From AP-15 sp045802495 (GTDB taxonomy: Bacteria; Pseudomonadota; Alphaproteobacteria; ATCC43930; CGMCC-115725): 11,894 bases of DNA. The number at the start of each line of letters is the position of its first letter. Positions within the stretch are counted from its first letter, which is position 1. The notes under the pieces are model-generated. The model was given only the letters and a program-made list of their open reading frames with translations. It was not told the origin of the DNA and did no database searches. The stretch covers positions 1 to 11,894 of the forward strand of contig JBJMQW010000447.1 in assembly GCA_045802495.1 (NCBI GenBank), written 5' to 3'. Of this stretch, positions 6,531-11,894 are shown one piece after another. Both the position numbers and the translations under genes were made by a program.

Positions 6531-6536
6531 GGGCAG

Positions 6537-6543
6537 CCTCCTC
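6537..6543 (-). promoter_or_regulatory. Shine-Dalgarno that fixes the extended sbp start
   Basis: GAGGAGG on the minus strand lies six bases before ATG 6530-6528. It is the strongest Shine-Dalgarno of the operon and argues that the non-canonical N-terminal extension is really translated. Confidence 0.7.
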
Positions 6544-6563
6544 GGCGACGGCGTCGGCCGAAT

Positions 6564-6617
6564 TCACTCGGGACGAAACAGCAGGGTCCGCAGCTCGGTG
6601 CTCCCGCGAACGGCCAT
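6564..6617 (-). CDS. 17-codon mini-ORF between the 78-aa gene and sbp
   Basis: ATG at 6617 opens a frame coding for MAVRGSTELRTLLFRPE, ending at TGA 6566-6564. A GAGGAG Shine-Dalgarno lies 9 bases upstream, directly at the stop of the 78-aa gene (TGAGGAG). The frame ends 33 bases before the sbp ATG. The peptide has no cysteine or methionine run that would mark a classic amino-acid attenuator. It could be a leader peptide setting sbp translation, a real micropeptide, or chance. Support is the Shine-Dalgarno and the tight operon spacing only. Confidence 0.35.
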   Translation of the reverse strand: MAVRGSTELRTLLFRPE

Positions 6618-6630
6618 GGCTTGGATCTCC

Positions 6631-6867
6631 TCAGCTGATTGACAGGCGGTTGCGGTCACGTGTGCGGTTGCGGCGGATGAGCCGGGTTGTAGCCATACCG
6701 TCCGCGAGCCGTTGGACGTCGGCATAAATGTCTTCGATGCGGCGATAGCGCCGCTGTTCGAGGCCGACGAAAGTCCGGTCTGTCGCGTAAAAACGAAAAC
6801 CTGCCTCAGCGCGGACGGCAAACCCGGCGCTGCGGGTCGATGTTTCGATAGCAAAAATATCGGTCAT
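6631..6867 (-). CDS. Small hypothetical protein heading the sulfate importer operon
   Basis: A 78-aa protein whose start at ATG 6867 is supported by GGAGAG with 7-base spacing. Residues 14-37 (A-G-F-A-V-R-A, G-F-R-F-Y-A-T-D-R-T-F, L-E) have the look of short conserved proteins that form a small beta-sheet fold. A helical segment (R-I-E-D-I-Y-A-D-V-Q-R-L-A) follows, then a very basic tail (R-L-I-R-R-N-R-T-R-D-R-N-R). No signal peptide or membrane helix. It is first in the leftward transcript and is followed by the mini-ORF and sbp. The arginine-rich tail could bind nucleic acid, but this is speculation. Function not recognised. Confidence 0.65.
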   Translation of the reverse strand: MTDIFAIETSTRSAGFAVRAEAGFRFYATDRTFVGLEQRRYRRIEDIYADVQRLADGMATTRLIRRNRTRDRNRLSIS

Positions 6868-6887
6868 CCTCTCACTCTCCGGTTCTG

Positions 6888-6903
6888 GGCCGCCCAGGCG
6901 GCC
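6888..6903 (-). promoter_or_regulatory. GC-rich hairpin in the leader of the importer operon
   Basis: GGCCGCC at 6888-6894 and GGCGGCC at 6897-6903 form a perfect 7-bp stem with a 2-base centre. It lies a few bases upstream of the Shine-Dalgarno of the 78-aa gene. It could tune access to that site; there is no U-tract, so an intrinsic terminator is unlikely. Confidence 0.35.
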
Positions 6904-7018
6904 AAACGCAGCGCGGCGGTTTAGAGCGCGCGTCGACAACAGATCCCGGAGGCCGGGCTTGGAGAGGAGAGGGGTAGAGACATCGGGTCAGCTTTGCCCT
7001 GGGACAGGTTGGTCTTGA

Positions 7019-7044
7019 ACCGTCAAAACGGTATAAGGCATACC
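7019..7044. promoter_or_regulatory. Two overlapping inverted repeats, candidate operator
   Basis: ACCGT-CAAA-ACGGT (7019-7032) is followed, sharing GGT, by GGTAT-AAGGC-ATACC (7030-7044). Both are perfect 5-bp arms. Their position in the AT-rich centre of the divergent region suits a regulator site. Which protein would bind is unknown; the Lrp/AsnC-like protein of the cysH operon is one candidate. Confidence 0.35.
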
Positions 7045-7165
7045 CAATATGTTCAATAGAATCTTTTACTATTTTTTGTTTGTTAAATGGAATAGACGAA
7101 TGCTCGATCGCTTCTTAGCTTCCCCGTTCGGCATTACCGGGACCGCCCAGACCGGAAGATGAGCG

Positions 7166-7954
7166 ATGGTCTTGCAGGACATGGATATCGACGATTCGGA
7201 ACCAACTGTTTCGGCCAAACAAACGCCCCCCCAATGCCAGCCCGCCGCTCGCTTGCATGATCTCGACTCAAGATATGGCGGGCTCGACGGCGCGGTGCTG
7301 TTGCGCCCGCTGATCGAGCGCGAATTTTACCGCCGGCTCGCGGTAGTCTCGTCGTTTGGGGCCGAATCCGCGGTGATCCTGGCGATGATCGCTGAGATCG
7401 ACAGCAGCACGCCGGTGCTGTTTCTCGATACCGGCAAATTGTTCGGCGAAACCCTGCGCTACCGCGACCGGCTGGTCGCTCGCCTTGGCCTTGCCGACGT
7501 GCACGCGATCACACCCGACCCGCGGCGGCTCGCGGCGGCAGACGCGCAGGGTATGCTGTGGCTGCACGATCCCGATGCCTGCTGCGCCATCCGCAAGGTC
7601 GAGCCTTTGGCGTCGGCGCTCGCCGGGTTCGATGCCTGGGTGTCGGGGCGCAAGCGCTACCAGAGCGCCGAGCGGGCGATGTTGCCTTCCTTCGAGCCGG
7701 ATGGGGAGACCCGAGTCAAGATCAACCCGCTCGCGACCTGGTCACGAAGCCGGGTGGCCACGGAATTTCTCCGCCGGGACCTCCCCAGGCATCCGCTCGA
7801 GGCCGACGGCTACCTGTCGATCGGCTGCCTCACCTGCACGGACCGCGTCCGACCCAATGAGAATTTGCGGGCCGGCCGTTGGCGCGGCCGCTGCAAGACC
7901 GAATGCGGGATCCACAGCGCAATCACCTCGCGCGGGCCGCCATTGGCCGACTGA
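7166..7954 (+). CDS. cysH: Assimilatory adenylyl-sulfate (APS/PAPS) reductase CysH, 4Fe-4S type
   Basis: CysH reduces activated sulfate (APS or PAPS) to sulfite with thioredoxin in the cytoplasm. 262 aa. The PP-loop signature S-S-F-G-A-E-S-A-V-I-L is at 62-72, followed by L-F-L-D-T-G-K-L-F-G-E-T-L. A Cys-Cys pair at 139-140 (D-A-C-C-A-I-R-K) and C221-x2-C224 (I-G-C-L-T-C-T) are the four ligands of the 4Fe-4S cluster typical of APS-using bacterial enzymes. The catalytic cysteine is in K-T-E-C-G-I-H (C247). G-R-K-R-Y-Q-S is at 161-167. ATG 7166 is preceded by a weak GGAAG; M6 is another possible start. Divergent from the importer operon and 12 bases from the next gene, so co-transcribed. The cluster cysteines point to APS preference (family knowledge). 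Confidence 0.95.
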   Translation: MVLQDMDIDDSEPTVSAKQTPPQCQPAARLHDLDSRYGGLDGAVLLRPLIEREFYRRLAVVSSFGAESAVILAMIAEIDSSTPVLFLDTGKLFGETLRYRDRLVARLGLADVHAITPDPRRLAAADAQGMLWLHDPDACCAIRKVEPLASALAGFDAWVSGRKRYQSAERAMLPSFEPDGETRVKINPLATWSRSRVATEFLRRDLPRHPLEADGYLSIGCLTCTDRVRPNENLRAGRWRGRCKTECGIHSAITSRGPPLAD

Positions 7955-7966
7955 CAGGGGAGTGCC

Positions 7967-9472
7967 ATGATGTTTTCCGCCGTCCTGGCGCACGAACGGC
8001 AAGCGCCCGCCATCGCCATCATCGGAGCGGGCTTCAGCGGGACGCTGCTCGCGCTTCATTTGTTGCGGCGATGTCCGGGTTCGGTGCGCATTCATCTGAT
8101 CGAGCGCAGTCCTCGGTTCGGCCGGGGGCTTGCTTATTCGACCGGCAACCTCAACCACCTCCTGAATGTGCCGGCTGCGCGGATGAGCGCGTTTCACGAC
8201 CGGCCCGATGATTTCCTCGACTGGCTGCGCAGCGGCGATACGCCCGCAGCCGGACCAGTGACGCCGAATTGCTTTGTCGCCCGCAAGGTCTTCGGCGACT
8301 ACATCCGGCATCATTTAAAGGAAGAATTCCGCCGCGCGGCGGGTCGCGACGGCCGTCTCGTGCTGACCCGGGGCGAGGTCATCGACCTGCGCCCGTCGCA
8401 CGCCGGCGTGCTGATCGCGATAGACCGGGACCGATACCTCGAAGCTGATATCGCGGTGCTGGCGGTGGGCAATTTCCCGCCCGAGCCGCCGCCGCTTGCC
8501 GACGCGAGCTTCTATGATAGCGATCTCTATCACGCCGATCCGTGGGCGCCGGACGCCGTCGACGACCTCGATATGGATGATCCGGTCCTGCTGATTGGAA
8601 CCGGGCTGACCATGGTCGATACGGCGATCTCGTTGCTCGACCGCGGTCACAGAGGCCGGATTTTTGCGCTGTCGCGCAGGGGGTTGCTGCCGCGCCAGCA
8701 TGCCGCTATCCCGCCGCCTGCAGCCGCGCTGATCGAGCGTCCGCTGCCGACCACGGCAGCGGGCCTGACGCGGGCGCTGCGCGAGCAGATCAAGGAAATG
8801 GCCGAGGTGGGCGGCGACTGGCGCGCTGTCATCGACGGCTTACGGCCTTCGACCCAGGAAATCTGGCAGGCGATGCCGGTGGAGGAACGCAGCCGCTTTA
8901 TTCGCCATTTGCGGCCGTGGTGGGATGTCCATCGCCACCGCATTCCCCCCGAAGTCGCCGACCGGATCGAGGATTCTATCGCTCGCGGTCAGCTTGTCAC
9001 CGCCGCGACCCGTATTCGCAAGATGCAAGCCGTCCCCGACGGGGTCAACATCACGCACCGGCCGCGCCGCGCCAATGCCGACCAGCACCTTTTCGTGCGG
9101 CGCGTGGTCAATTGCTCGGGTCCGGCTTGCGATTACGAGCGGATCGCCACGCCGCTGATCCGCTCCCTGCTCGATCGCGGCGACATCCGCCCGGACACGC
9201 TCCGGCTGGGGCTCGACGTCAGTTCGCTCTGCGCCCTGCGCAACCGCCGGGGCGAGATCTGGCAGCGGCTCTATGCCGTTGGGCCGGTGACGCGACCGGC
9301 CTTTTGGGAAGTGACGTCGGTGTCGGACATCCGCCGGCAATGCGAGACGCTGGCCGCGCATCTGAGCGCACGTCTCGCCGCGGCGCGACCGGCGGTCTCC
9401 GCGATCATCGAGCAGCAGCAAAGCCGAGCGATTGCCATTCATGACGATCCGATGCCGACACAATCGCTATGA
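7967..9472 (+). CDS. FAD/NAD(P)-binding protein (two Rossmann folds) in the cysH operon
   Basis: A 501-aa flavoprotein-like protein of the FAD-NAD(P)-binding (NAD_binding_9) type. The N-terminal FAD fold has I-A-I-I-G-A-G-F-S-G (17-25) with acidic E46 at the end of strand 2, then F-G-R-G-L-A-Y-S-T-G. A-V-L-A-V-G-N-F-P-P is at 163-172. A second dinucleotide fold is visible as V-L-L-I-G-T-G-L-T-M-V-D-T-A (207-220). V-V-N-C-S-G-P-A near 380 closes the FAD domain. AGGGGAG (7956-7962) lies 4 bases from ATG 7967 and 7 from the second ATG at 7970; the second may be used. Twelve bases after cysH, so one transcript. The reaction is unknown. It could be an oxidoreductase linked to sulfur metabolism, but nothing in the sequence names a substrate. 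Confidence 0.85.
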   Translation: MMFSAVLAHERQAPAIAIIGAGFSGTLLALHLLRRCPGSVRIHLIERSPRFGRGLAYSTGNLNHLLNVPAARMSAFHDRPDDFLDWLRSGDTPAAGPVTPNCFVARKVFGDYIRHHLKEEFRRAAGRDGRLVLTRGEVIDLRPSHAGVLIAIDRDRYLEADIAVLAVGNFPPEPPPLADASFYDSDLYHADPWAPDAVDDLDMDDPVLLIGTGLTMVDTAISLLDRGHRGRIFALSRRGLLPRQHAAIPPPAAALIERPLPTTAAGLTRALREQIKEMAEVGGDWRAVIDGLRPSTQEIWQAMPVEERSRFIRHLRPWWDVHRHRIPPEVADRIEDSIARGQLVTAATRIRKMQAVPDGVNITHRPRRANADQHLFVRRVVNCSGPACDYERIATPLIRSLLDRGDIRPDTLRLGLDVSSLCALRNRRGEIWQRLYAVGPVTRPAFWEVTSVSDIRRQCETLAAHLSARLAAARPAVSAIIEQQQSRAIAIHDDPMPTQSL

Positions 9473-9534
9473 CTCGCCAATCTGTGCGCGTATGAGCGAT
9501 GGAAGGAGGGACGACGAAACCGTCGCCAGACCAT

Positions 9535-10035
9535 ATGGACGAGATCGACCGCAAGCTGCTGCAGCTGCTCCAAGAAGACGCAACGCTTTCAATCGCGCAA
9601 TTGGCGGAACGCGTTGGGCTGTCGGCCACGCCATGCTGGAAGCGCATCCAGAAGCTCGAAGCGCGCCGCGTCATTACCCGGCGGGTTGCGGTGGTCGATC
9701 CCGAGAGCGTCGGTGTCGGGCTGTCGGTTTTTGTCGAAATTGCAGCGGGAGAACACACGCCGCACTGGCTTGATCGCTTCAGCACCGGCATTGCCGCGAT
9801 GCCGGAAGTGATGGCGGTCTATCGCATGGCCGGCGATATCGATTACCTGCTGCATGTCGCGGTCGCCGACATGGCGGAGTATGACGCCTTCTATAAGCGG
9901 CTGATCGCGGTCGCGCCGATGAAGGACGTGACCTCGCGTTTCGCAATGGAACGGATGAAGTACACCACCGCTTATCCCTTGCATAACGGGGCGTTTCGTG
10001 ATCGCCGCGCCTCCGACGAGCCTGAAGAGAACTAG
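9535..10035 (+). CDS. Lrp/AsnC family transcriptional regulator
   Basis: A feast/famine regulator that binds DNA as dimers to octamers and senses an amino acid or related small molecule. From M at 9535 it is 166 aa. The winged helix-turn-helix spans about residues 1-60 (M-D-E-I-D-R-K-L-L-Q-L-L-Q, then I-A-Q-L-A-E-R-V-G-L-S-A-T-P-C-W-K-R-I-Q-K-L-E). The RAM ligand domain covers about 64-145 and includes V-M-A-V-Y-R-M-A-G-D-I-D-Y-L-L-H-V-A-V. The start was chosen where family proteins begin; an in-frame ATG at 9499 adds 12 residues without a better Shine-Dalgarno. It lies 62 bases (26 with the longer start) after the flavoprotein gene. Being in the cysH operon makes it a candidate sensor of cysteine or methionine status for this locus; inference only. 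Confidence 0.92.
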   Translation: MDEIDRKLLQLLQEDATLSIAQLAERVGLSATPCWKRIQKLEARRVITRRVAVVDPESVGVGLSVFVEIAAGEHTPHWLDRFSTGIAAMPEVMAVYRMAGDIDYLLHVAVADMAEYDAFYKRLIAVAPMKDVTSRFAMERMKYTTAYPLHNGAFRDRRASDEPEEN

Positions 10036-10380
10036 TTTTCCCGCCAGCCTCAATAAACAAAACATTTCTGCTTAAACTTTCAAATCAAAGAAATTCCTTG
10101 CTGTTTACAGGACCTAACAACCCCTCGACAATAACGCTATCCGTTCCACGCAGAATTATGCGATCCACGATGTGGAGTCGTCATCTGCGATGATATCACC
10201 CTTAAAATTGCCCCCTTCATAGTGCACAGTTCACGGGGCTGACAGGGTTCAGAACCGGATCGCCGTTCGGCGTGGATGACGCCAGCATCGCAAGATATTC
10301 AATTTATAGGAGAAATATCGCCGCTGATTCGCTGCAGAAGCAGCGAGGGCGAATCTGCGGTTCAATTGGCAGTTGAGGTC
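10036..10380. other. Gene-free, relatively AT-rich intergenic region between the Lrp gene and nth
   Basis: About 345 bases where converging transcripts meet. No protein-like frame was recognised. The first 200 bases are clearly poorer in G and C than the flanking genes. Small hairpins: TCCAC-GAT-GTGGA (10164-10176), CGCCG-TT-CGGCG (10261-10272) overlapping GGCGT-GGATG-ACGCC (10268-10282), and TCGCTGC-AGAA-GCAGCGA (10329-10346). None has a clean U-tract. A stretch at about 10189-10249 resembles an insertion-sequence end (see findings). Confidence 0.5.
10329..10346 (-). terminator. 7-bp hairpin just downstream of nth, possible weak terminator
   Basis: TCGCTGC and GCAGCGA form a perfect stem around a 4-base loop, 35-52 bases beyond the nth stop. 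No T-run follows on the minus strand, so termination here is a positional guess. Confidence 0.3.
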
Positions 10381-11133
10381 TCACTCAGGGTCGCGAACGG
10401 ATGCGGGATTTGGGTTGCTGTGTCGCTCGCTGGCGGGCTCGCTCAGTGCTGCGGGCTCACCCTTCCCGGCGCGCGCCGCGATCAGTTCGGCGGGGCCGGT
10501 CTTGGCGCCGTAGCGGCAGAGGTCGGCGACGACGCAGACCGGGCATTCGGGTTTGCGCGCCTTGCACACATAGCGGCCGTGCAGGATCAGCCAGTGATGG
10601 GCGTAGCGCTTGTAGTCGGCGGGCGTGACCTTCTCCAGCGCCATCTCGACCGCGAGCGGCGTCTTGCCCGGCGCGAGGCCCGTCCGGTTGGCGACCCGGA
10701 AGATGTGGGTGTCGACCGCAATTGTCGGCTCGCCAAAGGCGACGTTGAGCACCACGCTGGCGGTCTTGCGGCCGACCCCGGGCAGCGTCTGGAGCGCCTC
10801 GCGGTCGCGCGGCACCTCGCCGCCATATTGCTCGACGAGGATCCGGCTAAGCGTGACCAGGTTCTTTGCCTTGGTGCGGAAGAGGCCGATCGTGCGGATC
10901 AGCCCGACGACGCGCTCCTCGCCCAGCTCCAACATCTTTGCCGGCGTGTCAGCCAGCGCGAACAGGGCGGGCGTCGCCTTGTTGACCCCGGCATCGGTCG
11001 CCTGCGCCGACAGCACCACAGCAACAAGCAAGGTGAACGGGTTGATGAATTCGAGCTCGGTCTGCGGGATCGGCCGCGTCTCGGCGAGGCGGCGGTAAAA
11101 CTCCCGGACCTCGCGTTTGGAAAAAGGGCGCAT
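10381..11133 (-). CDS. nth: Endonuclease III (DNA glycosylase/AP lyase)
   Basis: Nth removes oxidised pyrimidines and nicks abasic sites in base excision repair. 250 aa with the helix-hairpin-helix L-P-G-V-G-R-K-T-A (117-125) containing catalytic Lys123, and the catalytic Asp141 in V-D-T-H-I-F-R-V. The C-terminal 4Fe-4S loop Cys190-x6-Cys197-x2-Cys200-x5-Cys206 is present. The N-terminal L-S-A-Q-A-T-D (41-47) is also diagnostic. A tail of about 40 low-complexity residues after 210 goes beyond the E. coli length. No clear Shine-Dalgarno precedes ATG 11133. Divergent from the DUF2244 gene across 98 bases; I recall this neighbourhood as common in Hyphomicrobiales. Confidence 0.96.
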   Translation of the reverse strand: MRPFSKREVREFYRRLAETRPIPQTELEFINPFTLLVAVVLSAQATDAGVNKATPALFALADTPAKMLELGEERVVGLIRTIGLFRTKAKNLVTLSRILVEQYGGEVPRDREALQTLPGVGRKTASVVLNVAFGEPTIAVDTHIFRVANRTGLAPGKTPLAVEMALEKVTPADYKRYAHHWLILHGRYVCKARKPECPVCVVADLCRYGAKTGPAELIAARAGKGEPAALSEPASERHSNPNPASVRDPE

Positions 11134-11231
11134 GCCGTGAGTGTAGAGGCGGGTTCGTCCGCCGACAAACGGCGCGGCGCCATCGCGGCCACTTTACGGA
11201 TCGGCCTCGCCGCCAATATGCTCAGGGGAGC
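11134..11231. promoter_or_regulatory. Divergent intergenic region between nth and DUF2244
   Basis: 98 bases must hold the promoters or 5' ends of both genes. No clear promoter boxes were found by eye. An AGGGGAG (11224-11230) lies almost against the DUF2244 ATG, a spacing shorter than usual. Confidence 0.3.
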
Positions 11232-11750
11232 ATGAATGCGGGCCCAGACGACGCGCAAGCGCCCTCCCCACCCTTTTTTGAGTGGGTTCTGCTGCCATAT
11301 CGCAGCCTTCCATCGCGCAACTTTCACCTGTTGATCGGGCTTCTCGGCCTGGTCAGCATCATCGCGGGCATCGGTTTTGTTGCGGTCGGCGCCTGGCCGG
11401 TCATCGGGTTTTTCGGCCTCGATGTCGCGATCGTCTACCTCGCCTTCCGCCTCAATTACCGCAGCGCGCGGAAGAGCGAGACGATCAGGCTCGACGGCGA
11501 AACTTTAACGGTCGAGCGAATCAATGTGCGGGGCACGCGCCGTCTTTGGCGGTTTCAGCCCTTCTGGGTCAGAGTGATCCTCGACGAGCAATCGGACGAA
11601 TCCAACCGTCTGCTCATCGCGTCGCACGGCAAGAAACTCGTCATCGGCGATTTTGTTTCGCCAAGCACCCGCCGCGAGCTGGCTCCGGCGATCCGCGAGG
11701 CGCTGGCGCGGTGGCGAAATTCCCTCAACCCGGCAATCACAGCCGACTGA
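11232..11750 (+). CDS. DUF2244 domain-containing integral membrane protein
   Basis: A 172-aa protein of the uncharacterised DUF2244 family. It has a short cytoplasmic N-terminus with F-E-W-V-L-L-P-Y-R-S-L (16-26). Two membrane helices follow at about 32-52 and 54-73, then the typical F-R-L-N-Y-R-S-A-R junction. The soluble C-terminal domain has a beta-rich pattern (E-T-I-R-L-D-G-E-T-L-T-V-E-R, R-F-Q-P-F-W-V-R-V). It includes L-L-I-A-S-H-G-K-K-L-V-I-G-D-F-V-S-P, which is characteristic of the family. The ATG at 11232 is very close to AGGGGAG, so the real start could differ slightly, but no better in-frame ATG is nearby. Function unknown. Confidence 0.87.
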   Translation: MNAGPDDAQAPSPPFFEWVLLPYRSLPSRNFHLLIGLLGLVSIIAGIGFVAVGAWPVIGFFGLDVAIVYLAFRLNYRSARKSETIRLDGETLTVERINVRGTRRLWRFQPFWVRVILDEQSDESNRLLIASHGKKLVIGDFVSPSTRRELAPAIREALARWRNSLNPAITAD

Positions 11751-11894
11751 TCCCGGCGGCCCCACTGGCTGGCCAATCCGTGCCGTCCGACACGCGGATG
11801 ATGCCCATCATTAGCCCTCGCCCAAGACCGACTGGCTGGGTCACCCTCTCCCACGGTGCATCGCGGGAAGGGGCGACCCTCGGATCCCAATCCG
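11751..11894. other. Right-edge sequence without a supported gene
   Basis: About 145 bases follow the DUF2244 stop. No frame resembles a known protein. A pyrimidine-rich then purine-rich pair (CACCCTCTCCC near 11841-11851, GGGAAGGGG near 11867-11875) could fold imperfectly. This resembles common extragenic hairpins in this group but is too imperfect to call. Confidence 0.35.

Larger units (their letters stand above)
6868..7165. promoter_or_regulatory. Divergent control region of the sulfate importer operon and the cysH operon
   Basis: About 298 bases lie between the two divergent starts. The half next to cysH (about 7020-7100) is markedly richer in A and T than its surroundings, as expected of promoters in GC-rich DNA. 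On the minus strand TTGAAC (7055-7050) with TATACC 15 bases further is a weak candidate -35/-10 pair for the importer operon. Two overlapping inverted repeats at 7019-7044 are candidate operators, and a GC-rich hairpin at 6888-6903 lies in the importer leader. No riboswitch class was recognised. Confidence 0.5.

Noticed and set aside
6868..6939. N-terminal extension of the 78-aa gene to ATG 6939
   Set aside because: No Shine-Dalgarno at 6939, and it would run across the GC-rich leader hairpin. ATG 6867 has a well-spaced GGAGAG.
10276..11235. 319-codon open frame on the plus strand opposite nth
   Set aside because: Antisense to nth, whose catalytic residues and iron-sulfur cysteines are intact. 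The plus-strand protein has no family features.
11555..11890. Leftward open frame at the right edge
   Set aside because: Mostly antisense to DUF2244, with no motif and no ribosome-binding site.
1..11894. CRISPR arrays, tRNA/rRNA genes, toxin-antitoxin, phage or defence genes
   Set aside because: No regularly spaced repeats, no cloverleaf-like segments and no such protein families were seen on either strand.

Overview
The window reads like a GC-rich chromosomal segment of an alphaproteobacterium, most likely Hyphomicrobiales (Bradyrhizobium or Xanthobacteraceae-like). This is judged from codon use, the nth/DUF2244 pairing, the bactofilin and the style of the sulfate genes. No phage, conjugative, CRISPR, tRNA or rRNA genes were seen.

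Left part (1-1862): the 5' end of a leftward glycogen debranching gene (glgX) runs off the edge. Two rightward genes follow: an EI24/CysZ-like membrane protein and a bactofilin. A gene-free stretch of about 290 bases (1863-2154) with inverted repeats separates them from the next operon, which converges on it.

Centre (2155-6867, minus strand): a tightly packed sulfate/thiosulfate ABC importer operon. Reading from its promoter side: a 78-aa small protein, a 17-codon mini-ORF with its own Shine-Dalgarno, a periplasmic sulfate-binding protein with an unusual N-terminal extension of about 70 residues, the permeases cysT and cysW, and the ATPase cysA. The cysA frame has no stop after the ATPase domain. 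It runs in frame into a protein resembling a degenerate uroporphyrinogen-III/siroheme methyltransferase. That protein also has its own strong ribosome-binding site and ATG. Both ends of the operon therefore look like gene fusions, old or recent, or in the extreme case sequence errors.

From the AT-richer divergent intergenic region (6868-7165), a rightward transcript carries cysH (4Fe-4S type APS/PAPS reductase), a two-Rossmann FAD/NAD(P)-binding protein and an Lrp/AsnC-family regulator. Importer and cysH together make a divergent sulfate-uptake and reduction locus. Sulfite reductase, siroheme synthase and ATP sulfurylase are not in the window. The Lrp-like protein is a candidate local regulator (inference).

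Right part (10036-11894): a gene-free stretch of about 345 bases, relatively AT-rich, with small hairpins and a possible insertion-sequence scar. Then come the leftward nth (endonuclease III) and a divergent DUF2244 membrane protein, followed by about 145 bases with no supported gene.
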